Shown here one piece after another: positions 12,027-22,623 of a stretch of DNA of 64,000 nucleotides (the stretch's first letter is position 1; every line of letters begins with the position of its first letter). The stretch covers positions 717,001 to 781,000 of the forward strand of contig QNQO01000220.1 in the NCBI GenBank assembly GCA_003290165.1, given 5' to 3'. The position numbers and the translations under genes are program-made. Source of the stretch: Berberis thunbergii. Lineage: Eukaryota; Streptophyta; Magnoliopsida; Ranunculales; Berberidaceae. The notes below the pieces were generated by a model, which saw only the letters and a program-made list of their open reading frames with translations, did no database searches and was not told the DNA's origin.

Positions 12027-12559
12027 AACTCGGTGTTTTTTGGATTATCAATGAAAAATGACATGTTGAGTAGACCTTTGTACTTGTGTACTTCTTTGGC
12101 TTTTCCTACTTGTTTTTTCTTTTTTTATCTTATCGTGGTGTTAGCTTTTAGATAAGAGATTTTGCTAAGTAAGGAAACTTTAGGATTGATCTGTTGATGA
12201 GAGTTTTGACCGCTTATGTTGCGATTGTTCAAGCAATCTCGGTCTATACTCTTTAGATATCGAAAAGTTGTACTGGTCAAATCTTGTAGGCTGGGTAAAC
12301 TCCATGCGAGGGGATGATCATGGCTGGTAATAGATTATCTGGATCAGGTCATTGTCCACCTTTCCGCCATTGTAATTCGCCCTTTGCGGGCTAGGTTGTG
12401 GATTGAACCAGCGTTGTCGTTGCTAGTATAAGCAAACTGGTCAGACTGTGGTCAAGCGTGTGCATCACTGTAAGTGGTCAGACATCGGTCCTTGTGTGTC
12501 GTCCGAGTTAAGCTTCCTAAACTCTTACTGAACTTTCAAACGTGTTTGTCCGCTTCTGG

Positions 12560-13740
12560 CAGACTAGGCTTAGGTCAGACCGGAAGTTATCATCAACAAT
12601 CATAACCGACTAAACTTAGGTCAGGTTCTACAACCATTGTCTAAGGTTAGACAATGATCCTGGACAAGTCATCGTGACCAGGCATTGAGAACGCTGACTA
12701 AATTCCTACTTTCTAAGCCATCTTCATCCGTGCTCGGCAGACTACGGTCTTAGAGTGGAAAAAATTTATTGTCATCAATTTGAACTGACTAAGCTTTGGT
12801 AGGGTTCATCGATCATTGTTTGTGGTTGGACAATGATCCCCGGCAAGTTATCATGATCAGGCGTTGAGAACATTGACTAGACTCCACTTTCTAAGCCATT
12901 TTCATCTGCACGTGACAGACTACGGTCTTAGAGAGGACTAGAAGCTATCGTCATCAGTCAAAACTGACTAAGCTTTGGTAGGGTTCGGCGATCATTATCT
13001 GTGGTTGGACAATGATCCTGACAAGTCATCATGATTAGGCATTGAGAACGTTGACTAGAAGCCATCTTCATCCGCATGCGATGAACTACGGTCTTAGAGC
13101 GGACTAGAAGCTATTGTCATCAATCAAAACTAACTAAGCTTTGGTATGGTTTGGCGATCAATGTTCGTGACTAGGCAAAGATCCCTACCAAACCATCGTG
13201 GTTGAACATCGGGAGCGCTGACTAGACTCCTACTTTCTAAGCCATCATCATTTGCGCTCGACGAATTAGGCATTAGAGTGGACAAGAAGTTATTGTCATC
13301 AGCCATCACTGACTAAACTTTGGTCGGGTTTGGTGACCATTATCTGTAATTGGACAATGATCCTGACAAGCTTTCTAAGCCATTTTCCTTGGGTGCGGAT
13401 GAAAATCAGCGCTTTAAGCCGTTTTCATCCGCACCCAGCAAACTACAGCCTTAGAGCGGATCAGGAGCTACCGTCATCAGTCAGAATTGACTAAGCTTTG
13501 ATCGGGTTCAGCGGCCATTATCTGTAGTTGGACAATGATCCCTGGCAAGCCATCTTCATCAGGTGTTGAGGAGGCTGACTAAGCTCCCACTTTCTAAGCC
13601 ATTATCATCTGCTCTTGGGGGACTAGGCTTTAGAGCGGACCAGAAGCTATCGACATCAGTCGAAACTAACTAAGCTTTGGTCAGGTTAGGCCTCTAGTTG
13701 GCCTTGGGCATCCTGACTTACTTAATTTGCCTAATAGTCA
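12560..13740 (-). repeat. Degenerate tandem repeats inside element B
   Basis: About seven units of roughly 170-190 bp. Each has CTTTCTAAGCCAT(C/T)TTCATC, ACTAAGCTTTGGTAGGGTT and TTGGACAATGATCC. On the element's sense strand the unit contains GAAAGTGGGAGTCTAGTCA, the same core as the arrays in C and D. No coding signal. Confidence 0.78.
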
Positions 13741-15240
13741 GACATGGAGGTCGGACCAATAAATCTGATTATGGGCCATAGATTTATCAGACTGAGTTTA
13801 TCCAAGTTTAATGAACAGCTACGAAATTTTAATAGAGCGAATACCTTGGATTTATATAATATCGTTGTAGGCGTGCTCTATTCCATGGAACTTAAAGCCT
13901 TTGTCGTTTGTGTCTTTGCATGTACTAGGTCGAATCTGGCGGGGTCTTCACTTGGGCCCATTAGTTGACTGGGCCCTGTTATAAATATCAGCATGCCAAG
14001 TGTACGATGTAAATTGCGAGACTTTTCAGTATCGGTTACTCCCCCAGTTAATGGGGATGCGTGCAGTGCCATTAATTTTATGAATATGGACTTGTGCAGT
14101 TGCAATTGGAACGGTAGCCTCCTTGTTTCCCGTACGACATTTAATGCTGACATAACTATTGGTTGAATTCTTTTCATGAATCGTTGCGCCTATAAATAGG
14201 CTTATGATCAAAGTTTCAAGCATTGCCATGAGCGCTGTATGTAGAACATGTTCTTCAAATGCATATTTTTAGAAATATGATTTGGGTTCTCCAAAGGCTA
14301 AAGGAAGATCTCTGTTATTGGAGTCTTCGAACATTCTACATTTGTAGCGATGAGTCTTAACAAGACTTGCTATTATGTGTGCCACCCGGTTTGGATGAGC
14401 ATCCAATTGGTTCCATGGAACCTTGTAATGTATTCCCACATTGTGAAAAAGAGTTACAGACTCCTCATCAGGGGTCGAATTTTTCTTTCATCTTTCGGTG
14501 CTCTGAGGGCATCTCGCACCATCCAATCTCAGAGATAGTACCCACATTCAACATTGGGTGGCTACTCCTACCATATCTACTGGGTTTCAAGCATGATGTC
14601 ACAGCTGGAAGGCAATTTGGCAAAGCGGAGTTCTGATGAACGTGACAACAGTCTTGGGGTGCTAACTCTACACCACCCCAAACACTCCTATATTGAAAGA
14701 CATTCTCATATGCCTTCTTCTGCTCTCCTTCTAAATCATCTTCGCAAAGAAAATCGACAAAGCAAGGTGTCGCTAGTCTATTTCGAGTGTCCTCGTTACC
14801 ACTTCCATGTCATCCTTGCGAGACAGATTGGCGGAGCAAAAAATTAGGCGCATACATGCATCCAGTAGCCTATTTTGGATACTTTTGCTTTCACTTCTGA
14901 ATCCTCTTCTAGAGACAGATTGATAGAGCGAAGTCTTGACATGCGTTTAAGTGGATTCATACTCGCGCCGGACTTAGATACTTGTAGTGTGCCAACTTTT
15001 GTATTAGTCAGTCGGGCAAATTTGTAACAACTTTCTTAGAAATCAATAAAGTCTATTTTGTCTAATTTGCGTTTTATTCCTTGGATGAATCTGTATCATT
15101 TAGGCTTGTGCGAACAAATCTTCTAAACTGAAAAACAAAAGAAATCAAAGCAGTAAGATAGTTTGATTCTGAGTGAGGACTAAGCTAATTTGGCACTGAA
15201 GAAGATGCGCATGGTCCTGGCTCAGACTGTGTAGCTCCCT
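13741..15240 (-). other. Element B non-coding spacer between repeats and protease
   Basis: No ORF with a recognisable domain. On the minus strand the block near 14,030-14,080 (CATTAACTGGGGGAGTAACC) aligns with purine-rich blocks in C (about 24,128) and D (about 46,977). CTATAAATAGG lies at about 14,190. A plus-strand AATAAA near 15,046 could end antisense transcripts. These are conserved positions without proven role. Confidence 0.45.
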
Positions 15241-15266
15241 TGGCGAAGTATCACATTTCGCCATTG

Positions 15267-16155
15267 CTAGCGAAGTCGCTGAAAAGTGAACTTCGTGCGA
15301 GGTCGTTCCTTGTTGATTGCCAGCTTTTGGAGTAGGCGCTTGTTTGTTGAAGTATTGTTACTTAGCTTTGTATTGGACTTGATGGTGTCTCCAGTGCTGA
15401 ATTCTGGCACGTCGCATAATTGAACCTCAGTTGTCAGAGTTTTTTCTCTTTCCGTACGAGGTGATTCTTCCCCCTTATCTGGCCTGGTGTCTGATATGTC
15501 TTTCCCGTGGGCCCTAGCTGTAATTGCTAACAATCGAGTTGTTTCAGCGCTGCGTAGTGGCGATCTCTCACTGAAGGTTAATGTCCTCAAATGGTTCTTT
15601 GGGACTGGTTGGCAGTGTACTTGATGCGTTGGTGCAGAGTACAAACTACTGCCTCCATATGATGGAGCCAAGGTCTTCCAAGGATGATGTTGTAGGCAGA
15701 CAGGGCATCGACCACCATGAACTCTTGGACAAGGAACTTTCATAATTGTGACTCTCCCGCCACTAGCATTACACTAATCTTCTCAATAGGGAAGCATTTC
15801 TCTTCGTTGAACCTAATCATGGGGTGATTAACGGGTGTTAGGTCCACCTCCTTGAGTTGCATATTGCAGAATGCGTTGAGAAACATGAAGTTTATAGAGC
15901 TTCTTGTGTCCACCAAGGCCCTTTTTACTTCCGATTTTGTAATGAGGACCAAGATGACCAGTGTGTCATTGGTGAGGAGAATAGCCTTGGAAGTCCTTGT
16001 CCGTGAATGTCAGTGGTGGGACCAGACTCTGAATACGCGTGTACTACACTTGTCAGTCCTTGCAGGTGGGTTGTGTGCGCATCTTGAGAAATGTCCTCTT
16101 TTGAGACCTGTTGGAGTGCTCACCTTCAGAGCCGACACCATGAAGTACTTATAAA
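15267..16155 (-). pseudogene. Retropepsin-like protease region of element B
   Basis: On the minus strand, VLITKSEVKRALVDTRSS carries the retropepsin-type active-site segment, with DTR where the family needs DTG/DSG. NHPMIRFNEEKCFPI and VMLVAGESQL follow, and further fragments lie downstream in other frames (MVVDALSAYNIILG-like region). In C the same block reads ALVDTGSSLNVLF. It would process Gag. With the substitution and frameshifts it is inactive. Confidence 0.7.
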
Positions 16156-17095
16156 ATGTCAGGAGCTTTTTTATCTATCTCCTTGATGGCATCTTCCCTT
16201 TCCTTTGCCCGGTCTTATCTTTTGTCCTAGATCAGGAACTCTTTGAGGTTCTCCTTTCTGATTCAGTACTCTATTTCTCTCTTGAGATTTTTGTAGTCCT
16301 CAGTATCGTGGTCGCCCTCCCTATGAAAGGAGTAATATTTGATTTTTAGTGCTGGGAGGGAACTCCTTGCTGTTTGGCGAGTGACTTCACTTCTCCCCAA
16401 TTCTTAATGGAGTTGACGACGTCAGACAAACTGGAGTTGGGATAAGTGACAGATTTAGAGCCGATGAAGTTGGAGGCCTTATCTTGCCTTCCGTGGCAAG
16501 AGTTGGGTTTGTTGTCATTGCAGTTCCTCTTTTTGTCGTCGTCTTCCTATTTTCCACCCTACTTTTTGTCTCTGGGACCAGTGGATTTTTTTTCGGACTC
16601 CGCCTCCTTCTTGGCAGCCAACATTTTATCGAGAGTGATGTATTTTTTGGGCACTCTTCAGTACGTCCTCCACATCGGTTGGAGGCTCCAGAGTAAGGAA
16701 ATCATAAAACTTGCCTCTTTTCAAACTTGAGGTGAAGACTGTGACCCAGGTCTTGTTACTGCAGTCGTTGATGAGGGTCATTTCATCATTGAAGTGTGTG
16801 TCGTATTCTCTCAACATCTTGTTCGGTTTCTGTTTGAAGGTGAGCAGGTAATGCGGACCCTTCCTGATTCATGGGCTGCCAATGAAACGTGTGAGAAACG
16901 TTGTTGCCAGCATCCAGAATGAGTCGATGAACATTGAAGGGAGACGGTGGAACTAGGTCAGCGCTGGCTTCTTCAGGCTAGTAGGGAATGACTGACACAT
17001 TATTGCTTCAGATCCTTCTTTGAGCGCCATTACGTGCTGAAAGTGACGTAAGTATTCAGATAAGTCCGTTGTCCCATCGTAAAACTCTAGCTTTG
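16156..17095 (-). pseudogene. gag remnant of element B
   Basis: The fragment YDTHFNDEMTLINDCSNKT..FTSSLKRGKFYDFLTLEPP (about 16,640-16,810, minus) matches the end of the Retrotrans_gag domain seen in D (RFNDELTLIDGCND, KLYEDFTLEPP). Upstream pieces continue to about 17,090. Heavily frameshifted. Gag would form the virus-like particle. Confidence 0.65.
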
Positions 17096-18030
17096 GTGGG
17101 TCGTTCCTTGCTAGATGTCAGCTTTAGAGTAGGCGCATGTTTGTTGAAGTGTTGTTACTTAGCTTTGTATTGGACTAGATGGTGTCTCCAATGCTGAATT
17201 GTGGCTTGTCGCATAGTTAAACCTCGGTTGTCAGAGCTTTGTCTCTGTCTGTGCGGGGTGATTCTTCCACTTTATCTGGGCCTGATGTCTAATATGTATG
17301 TCTCACGAGCCCAAGCAGTAATTGCTAACAATCGAGTTGTTTCAGCGCAGTGTAGTGGCAGTGTCTCGCTGAATGTTGATCTTCTCGAATAGTTCCTGGG
17401 GCCTAGTTGGCAATGTATTTGATGCATTGGTGCAGAGTAGAAACTATTGTCCCCATATGATAGAGCCAAGACCTTCCAAGGATGATGTTGTAGGCGGACG
17501 AGACATCGATCACCATGAACTCCTGGACAAGGAAATTCCATAATTGTGGCTCTCCCGCTACTATCATCAGACCGATATTTCCAATAGGGAAGCATTCCCT
17601 CCGCTGAACCCAATCATGGGGTGATTGGCAGGTGTTAAGTCCGCCTCATTGAGTTGCATATTGCGGAATGCATTGAGAAACGTGATATTTAGAGAGCTTT
17701 TTGTGTCTACCAAGGCCCTTTTTTACTTCCCACTTTGTAATGAGGATCGAGATGACCATGGTGTCATTGTGAGGAGAATGGACGCCTTGGAGGTCCTTGC
17801 CGTGACAGTCACTGGTGGGATCGGGCTTTGAATACACGTGTATTGCACTTGTCGGTCCTCGCATGTGGCTTGCGTGCGCATCTTGAAAAGCATCCTCTTT
17901 CGGAGCCTATTGGACTGCATACCTTCCGAGCTAACTCCATGAAGTACATATATGGTGTCAAGAACTTCTTTCTCTATCTCACTGACGACATCTTTTGTAT
18001 TGAAAACAGAAGGTTGGAGCATGTCACGAT
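17096..18030 (-). pseudogene. Second copy of the protease region in element B
   Basis: About 900 bp that repeat 15,300-16,160 with moderate divergence: GCGCATGTTTGTTGAAGT and TAGCTTTGTATTGGACT occur in both, about 1,800 bp apart. It lies 5' of gag in the element's sense, the wrong place, so it is a segmental duplication or the end of another copy joined by recombination. No intact frame. Confidence 0.72.
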
Positions 18031-18049
18031 GCAAACATAGTAATTGTTA

Positions 18050-18395
18050 ATAGCCATAAGAAAAAATTATACATTCCAAGAGGATCGAAAATAAGTTTTA
18101 TTAAGCAAAACAATTTTTTAATGTTTGCAATTACTAATAAAATTGCATTGAAAAAAAAAATTAGGCGAAATCTTATGCTCCAAAACTATAAAACTCGAGT
18201 TATTTACTTAAAATGTATTACTTCCAACCACTACACCAACGCAGACATGTTGAAATAGTTTAACTAATAATTTTCATATTATATTATATATTATATAATT
18301 AATTTTTTAAGACTAAGTATTTATTAAAAATATTTTGAAAGCTAAGGGGGCAGCTGCCTTCCCTCGCCCCTTAATAGGTGCACCCCTACTCACGA
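18050..18395. repeat. Fragment of dispersed repeat also found at 61.2-62.0 kb
   Basis: Shares TTTTTTAATGTTTGCAATTA, CCACTACACCAAC and GCCCCTTAATAG with the longer copy at 61,226-61,970. Ends near a GGTGCACCCCTACTC segment. Non-coding. Which transposon class it belongs to is unclear. Confidence 0.6.
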
Positions 18396-18523
18396 TCATG
18401 ATGATCTATAAGTAGGAGTGCGAATAATTATTTATGCCAACAACGGGATATACCCCTCGTTCTCAGAAAATTCAACATGCTGTTTTCATATTTTAGGCTG
18501 CACATGTTTGATTTAAAGTTAAG

Positions 18524-18713
18524 AGTGATTCTATGTGTCGAGGGAAAGGGCGAGGAAACCAGCGAGGTAAATGAGGTGGCGGGGGGGTGAACCGTTCACC
18601 CCCCTCGAGATGCGTGCGCGAAAAACATCTCGAGGGGGGTGAACGGTTCACCCCCCGCCATCTCGTTTACCTCGCTGGTTTCCTCGCTCTTTCCCTCGAC
18701 ATTTAGAATCAGT
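18524..18713. mobile_element. Foldback MITE, Mutator-like, near-perfect palindrome
   Basis: Two arms of about 87 bp (18,524-18,612 and 18,626-18,713) are reverse complements with only a few mismatches, around a 13-nt loop (CGTGCGCGAAAAA). Each arm contains a second palindrome, GGTGAACCGTTCACC. Flanks share TTAAAGTTAA, a degenerate 9-11 bp target duplication as in Mutator-like elements. Non-coding; the RNA would form a long hairpin. Confidence 0.8.
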
Positions 18714-19045
18714 TTAAAGTTAAAGATGAAAACATCATGAGAAAAGTAGATGGAATATAAGGAATAAAGATTTTTTTTTATATATCACTTGAGGTTGAAG
18801 ATAAACACGTCAATAATTCAATTAAACAGACCCTCGCGTGCATAACAAACAATGAGAAATTGATATCACCGACATCTTCCAACCAAAATATTTTTTGTTA
18901 TGAAAAAAAAAACATAAACATAAGATAGTGATAAAGTATTTGTTGGAAATCTTCCACGCATTACATTTCTACTATAAAAAATAAAAATAAAAGAATAACT
19001 AAAGTCCTTTGCTGGTTTTCTAGCAATACTTGTACAGATTAAATG

Positions 19046-19185
19046 CGAAAATTCTAGAGAGCCAGTACGGCGCCAGGGAGGCTCTCTGGTTGTGTGTTTG
19101 TTTTCGATTGGTGGATTATAAAGAGTTTAGGATGATGGAGGGTATTGAGGCTCCCTAACGCTAGCCTGGCTCTCTAGATCGATTC
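19046..19185. mobile_element. Small Mutator-like MITE, 140 bp
   Basis: Flanked by a perfect 9-bp duplication GATTAAATG (19,037-19,045 and 19,186-19,194). Terminal inverted repeats share TCTAGAGAGCCAG and the imperfect extension GCGCCAGGGAGG. Non-coding. Confidence 0.78.
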
Positions 19186-19273
19186 GATTAAATGTATGAA
19201 TAAATAATCACTTTAGCAAGGAAATCAAATTTCAAAAAAAAAGTGACACACAAGTAGGCGGAAATACTAAGCT

Positions 19274-19981
19274 CAAAAAAATGGCCTTGACGTTCAAACA
19301 CATGGAGGTCCATCATTACCTGTGTGCATCAAATTGATGTCACTGAGCTCCACACTTTGACATGGAACACCTTTGCTACAAACACTGCCTTGAATGTTTT
19401 TAAAGATCGAATAGTTGACCTTAACAAATGAAGGGAGTTTCCAGTTGCAAGCATTGCAGGTAATACTCTTGATCTATGATAATGGGATTCCTCAGATTTT
19501 TCATCAAGATATCCTCAAATTTGAAGTTGGAGGCAACGCGGTTGTGAGAGACTGGCCATAGTTTGTTCCTTACGCCATTGTCTGTATTTGTGAAAGAGCA
19601 GTTTGTTGCTTTTACACCCGAAATGAATTCTTCATTCTCATACTTGCCTAGGCTACCTATGTTGATACCGTGACCAGGACCACAAACAACACGAGAGACT
19701 GATATGTCTTTGCTTCCATCCCCATGGAAAATGCAGTCATCACTAATGCCTATAACTGAACGTTCTATCTTTATATTGCTTGAAGTTCCAATGTAAATTG
19801 CATCCAGTACAACAGATGCGGCATTTAGTGATGGTGGCCAAAGTCATTTAGCGAAGGTTAAAGAACTACTGCTAATAAAGGTGTCATGAGGTCAGTTAGC
19901 GACGGTTTTACGCAACTGCTGAAACAATAGCAGCTAAATATATATCTTTATGTCACTTGAACTTCCCATGTGGATTCCATC
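19274..19981 (-). pseudogene. Polygalacturonase (GH28) pseudogene, 3' part
   Basis: Read on the minus strand: IYIGTSSNIKIERSVIG, then DDC with the catalytic Asp pair, GPGHGINIGSLGKYENEEF with the family's GHG, CSFTNTDNGVRNKLWP where the RIK motif has become RNK, and NPIIIDQEYY. A frameshift follows, then KLPSFVKVNYSIFKNIQGS and GVPCQSVELSDINL. GH28 enzymes cut pectin in the cell wall. The 5' part lies at 60,370-60,947: a CACTA transposon split the gene at the NTDG codons. The FHGDG, RNK and frame changes show it is dead. The 3' end fades near 19,274. Confidence 0.9.
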
Positions 19982-20119
19982 CACTACAACAAATAAGGCA
20001 TTTAGATATGTGCCCAAAGGCATTTAGCGACGGTTAAAGAACTGCCGCTAATAAAGGTGTCGCGAGGTCATTTATCGACAGTTTTACACAACTGCTGGAA
20101 CAACCGATGCTAAATATAA
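19766..20119. repeat. 177-bp tandem duplication across the polygalacturonase/CACTA junction
   Basis: Copies at 19,766-19,942 and 19,943-20,119. Each holds about 37 bp of polygalacturonase exon (TATCTTTAT..CTTGAA) followed by the CACTA end (CAGTACAACAGATGCGG in the first, CACTACAACAAATAAGG in the second). The duplication arose after insertion because both copies contain the junction. Confidence 0.8.
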
Positions 20120-20448
20120 TATACGATGGTTTGTAACCGTCACTCAATAAGGGACACAACAATAATCCGTCAGTAAAAAATTGAGGAACAAATCAACTTT
20201 TGCCTTTTGCGATGGGTGAGAATCGCCGCTAAAATTGTTTTATTACTCTGCGACTGTTTTTAATCATCGCTAAATAAGGGACACATAACGACGGTTTTAC
20301 CGTCGGAAAAAATTGAGGAACAATCCAATTTTTGCCTTTAGCGACGGGTGAGAACCGCCACTAAAATTGCTTTATTAATCTGCAATGATTGTAATCACCG
20401 CTAATGACAATCATCAGTATCATGAAAATTATAAAATGCATATATAAC
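19982..20448. repeat. Left subterminal repeats of outer CACTA
   Basis: Multiple direct and inverted copies of units around TTAGCGACGG and GCCGCTAA(T/A). A longer block (AAGGGACACA..AAATTGAGGAACAA) occurs twice about 128 bp apart. Such arrays are transposase-binding regions in En/Spm elements. It ends where element C was inserted. Confidence 0.7.
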
Positions 20449-21116
20449 TAATGATATATAAAAACGATCACATCCCTAAGCCATACACGTGTCATGATGA
20501 TCTCGAAGAAATAGGACCCCAACGTCAGTCCAACACTTGTCCGGCTCAAGTGGTTTCAAGCCTGTCTAATTCAGTCAGGCTCGAACTCTTACAACATGTT
20601 GACCCACACGTCTCATAACTATCCTCAATACCCATAAGTCCTACTAAGGCAAGTATCTCGAGGATCAACTTCAGACGGGCAACTACAACAGCTCTTTGCT
20701 TCCAACTATGAAGCAAATACCAGATTACATTACACATAGGGAAACTCCCTTTTACGGATTGCTTTTGGATTGGGAACTATCTGCTGCGTATCTAGGAGCA
20801 CAGGGCTAACAGGGAACTTTCTTCCTACATCACAACTCCTAATTAGATAAGGATCTCCACGAAGATCTCAGTCCTAAACTACACCTACGATGGCCTGGTA
20901 GAACCAGGATTCCTGCACTAAAAATAAGACATGAAGTTGGTATGCTAAGGGATGCTACAAATTCCCTGTTTACAACATTACGCATTTCTTAGATCCCTGT
21001 CTGACTTTATCATTGGAGTGTCATTGGTGCCACAACAGTGGTCCGTGGCTCACATGCGTTACTTGTGCAGGTCAGCGGGACTAGGTCAAAGCAGGGAGCG
21101 AAAAGTGACAACATTA
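20449..21116 (+). repeat. 5' LTR of element C and degenerate primer-binding site
   Basis: Begins TAATGATATATAAAAACG (family TGATGATACATAAAAATGG) and ends ACATTA, 668 bp. Directly after it GTTTGGGATTGTCCGTGAGG (21,117-21,136) corresponds to GTTTGGCACCGTTCGTGAGG in element D, the tRNA primer site. The TATA box has decayed to ACTAAAAATAAG near 20,920. Confidence 0.87.
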
Positions 21117-21189
21117 GTTTGGGATTGTCCGTGAGGACGACAAAGTTCTTACCTTTTCACTATCGTCGTCTCCCTTGAAAACCAGAGAG

Positions 21190-22040
21190 ATGGTGATCAC
21201 TAGGTCATGCAACAACGGAGAACAAGGGGACACGACAAACGCTGAAGCCAACGCAACACTGGCACTTTCAGCGGTTCCACTCATGCACGGGCAATCGGCT
21301 TACCCCCCCCCCCCCCCCGCTGACAATAGCAACGACGAACCCCAAAATCGATATGTTGGCATCTCAAATACAGCAGATCGCCAAGGCAGTGGATGCTCTC
21401 TCATGACAAAATCCACCCACCTGCTAATGGAGATAGGAGCAACACAGGCCTCCGTCTCCAGAGGATAGCAAGAAGCAAACACACAAAAGCAAAGCCCTCG
21501 CTGATTCTCATTGGACTAGGGGAGGCTGCATGGCTAATGTTGAGCCCACCACCAGGGCAGAGAGGCTTGACCTCATAACCTTTTCCATAGAAGGGCGCAC
21601 GACCTAAACGTACTGTGCCGCCTCTCCGTCCCACCATTTGTAGGCTGGATCTTGAATGAAGCCATCTGCTCCTAAGGACAAGAATGAGGGAAAGAGACGC
21701 AAGGATGAAGAACGGAGTAAGAGAAAGCGCAGTGACAGCTGGTCAGACCCTAGTCAGTCCAGGCCAGAAAAAGCATCCAACTACATTGGATCCAGAATTG
21801 TGACACCTCTCAATTCTAGCCTGTTGGACGTACTAAACTTCATAAAAACTTGGAAGATCTGAAGTGGCCCCCAAAGTAGTGCAAAGACCTCGCCAAGCAT
21901 GACAACGACAAGTATTGTGCATATCATAAGGAAGGTGGCCACAATACCAATGACTGCAAGAGTCTGAGGTATGAAGTTGAGTACTGGATCCGGAGGGGCA
22001 ATCTGAAAGAATTCATAAACTCTGAGAAGCGACCAGAATG
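21190..22040 (+). pseudogene. gag of element C, with large central deletion
   Basis: Start chosen at the ATG at 21,190 (MVITRSCNNGEQGDT), about 75 bp after the LTR and alike to D. A run of 16-17 C (21,304-21,320) encodes a proline run. Near 21,665 the sequence jumps over about 530 bp that D keeps (the Retrotrans_gag core YDGTTDPFDHL). After a basic stretch (KRRKDEERSKRKR) comes a zinc knuckle, CAYHKEGGHNTNDC (C-x2-H-x4-H-x4-C), then YEVEYWIRRGNLKEF. Stops at 21,861 and elsewhere. Gag would coat the RNA. Confidence 0.78.
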
Positions 22041-22089
22041 AACCAGGGACCGAGGGGAGTCAGTTAAAGAAATAGAGAAGGAAACTCCA

Positions 22090-22623
22090 AGAATAATCTA
22101 TGTCCTTCATGGAGTCAAACCGAATGAAGACTAATCATACAGGTCTCGCAAATAGACCTTATTGGAGATGCAGATACAACCCGCAGATGAGGACAAATGC
22201 ATTTGCCACTCGAAGATTCAGAGCCTTATTCCCACCTTGACCTTTATGAACAAAGACCTCGAAGAAGTTCGAGTACCACACAACGATGCCCTAGTCATTT
22301 GGGTCTCCATTGCAAGGTGGGAAGTGAAGAGAGCTCTGGTGGACACAGGAAGCTCGCTCAATGTCCTGTTCTATAGCACGTAGTGCATTATGGACTTCAA
22401 GGATGAAAATCTGACACCATCGGAGTACCCGCTGATTGGATTCAGCGGGGAGAAATGCTTCCCCCTTGGAAAGATAAGGCTAGCAACAGTGGCAGGGGAG
22501 CCACAACTAAGAAAGGTCATGTTTTTGGACTTCATGGTAGTAGATGTGTCATCAAGCTACAACCTTATCTTGGGAATACCATGGCTCCACCATATGGAAG
22601 CAGTAGTCTACATCCTTCACTAG
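22090..22623 (+). pseudogene. Retropepsin-like protease of element C
   Basis: Follows gag in sense orientation. EEVRVPHNDALVIW and RWEVKRALVDTGSSLNVLF hold an intact D-T-G active site (22,342-22,350). EYPLIGFSGEKCFPLGKIRL, FLDFMVVDVSSSYNLILGIPWLH ends in the hydrophobic ILG motif of retropepsins. A stop at 22,381 splits the two parts. This is the best-preserved protease of the four copies. The stop after it is not followed by reverse transcriptase. Confidence 0.82.

Larger units (their letters stand above)
8372..18030 (-). mobile_element. Element B: non-autonomous Tat-like LTR element, minus strand, 5' LTR missing
   Basis: Mirror image of elements C and D. On the plus strand the order is 3' LTR (8,372-9,176), purine tract, antisense ORF (here plus strand, 9,458-12,026), tandem repeats, spacer, protease and gag (minus strand). 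No RT, RNase H or integrase is visible. The 5' end is lost near 18,030, where protease sequence stops. The protease region is present twice, either side of gag, so the right end is rearranged. It is more diverged than C and D. Confidence 0.82.

Noticed and set aside
13744..14847. Plus- and minus-strand ORFs of 60-100 residues in element B
   Set aside because: No domain, no conservation of frame with C or D at the same place; they are shadows in non-coding spacer.
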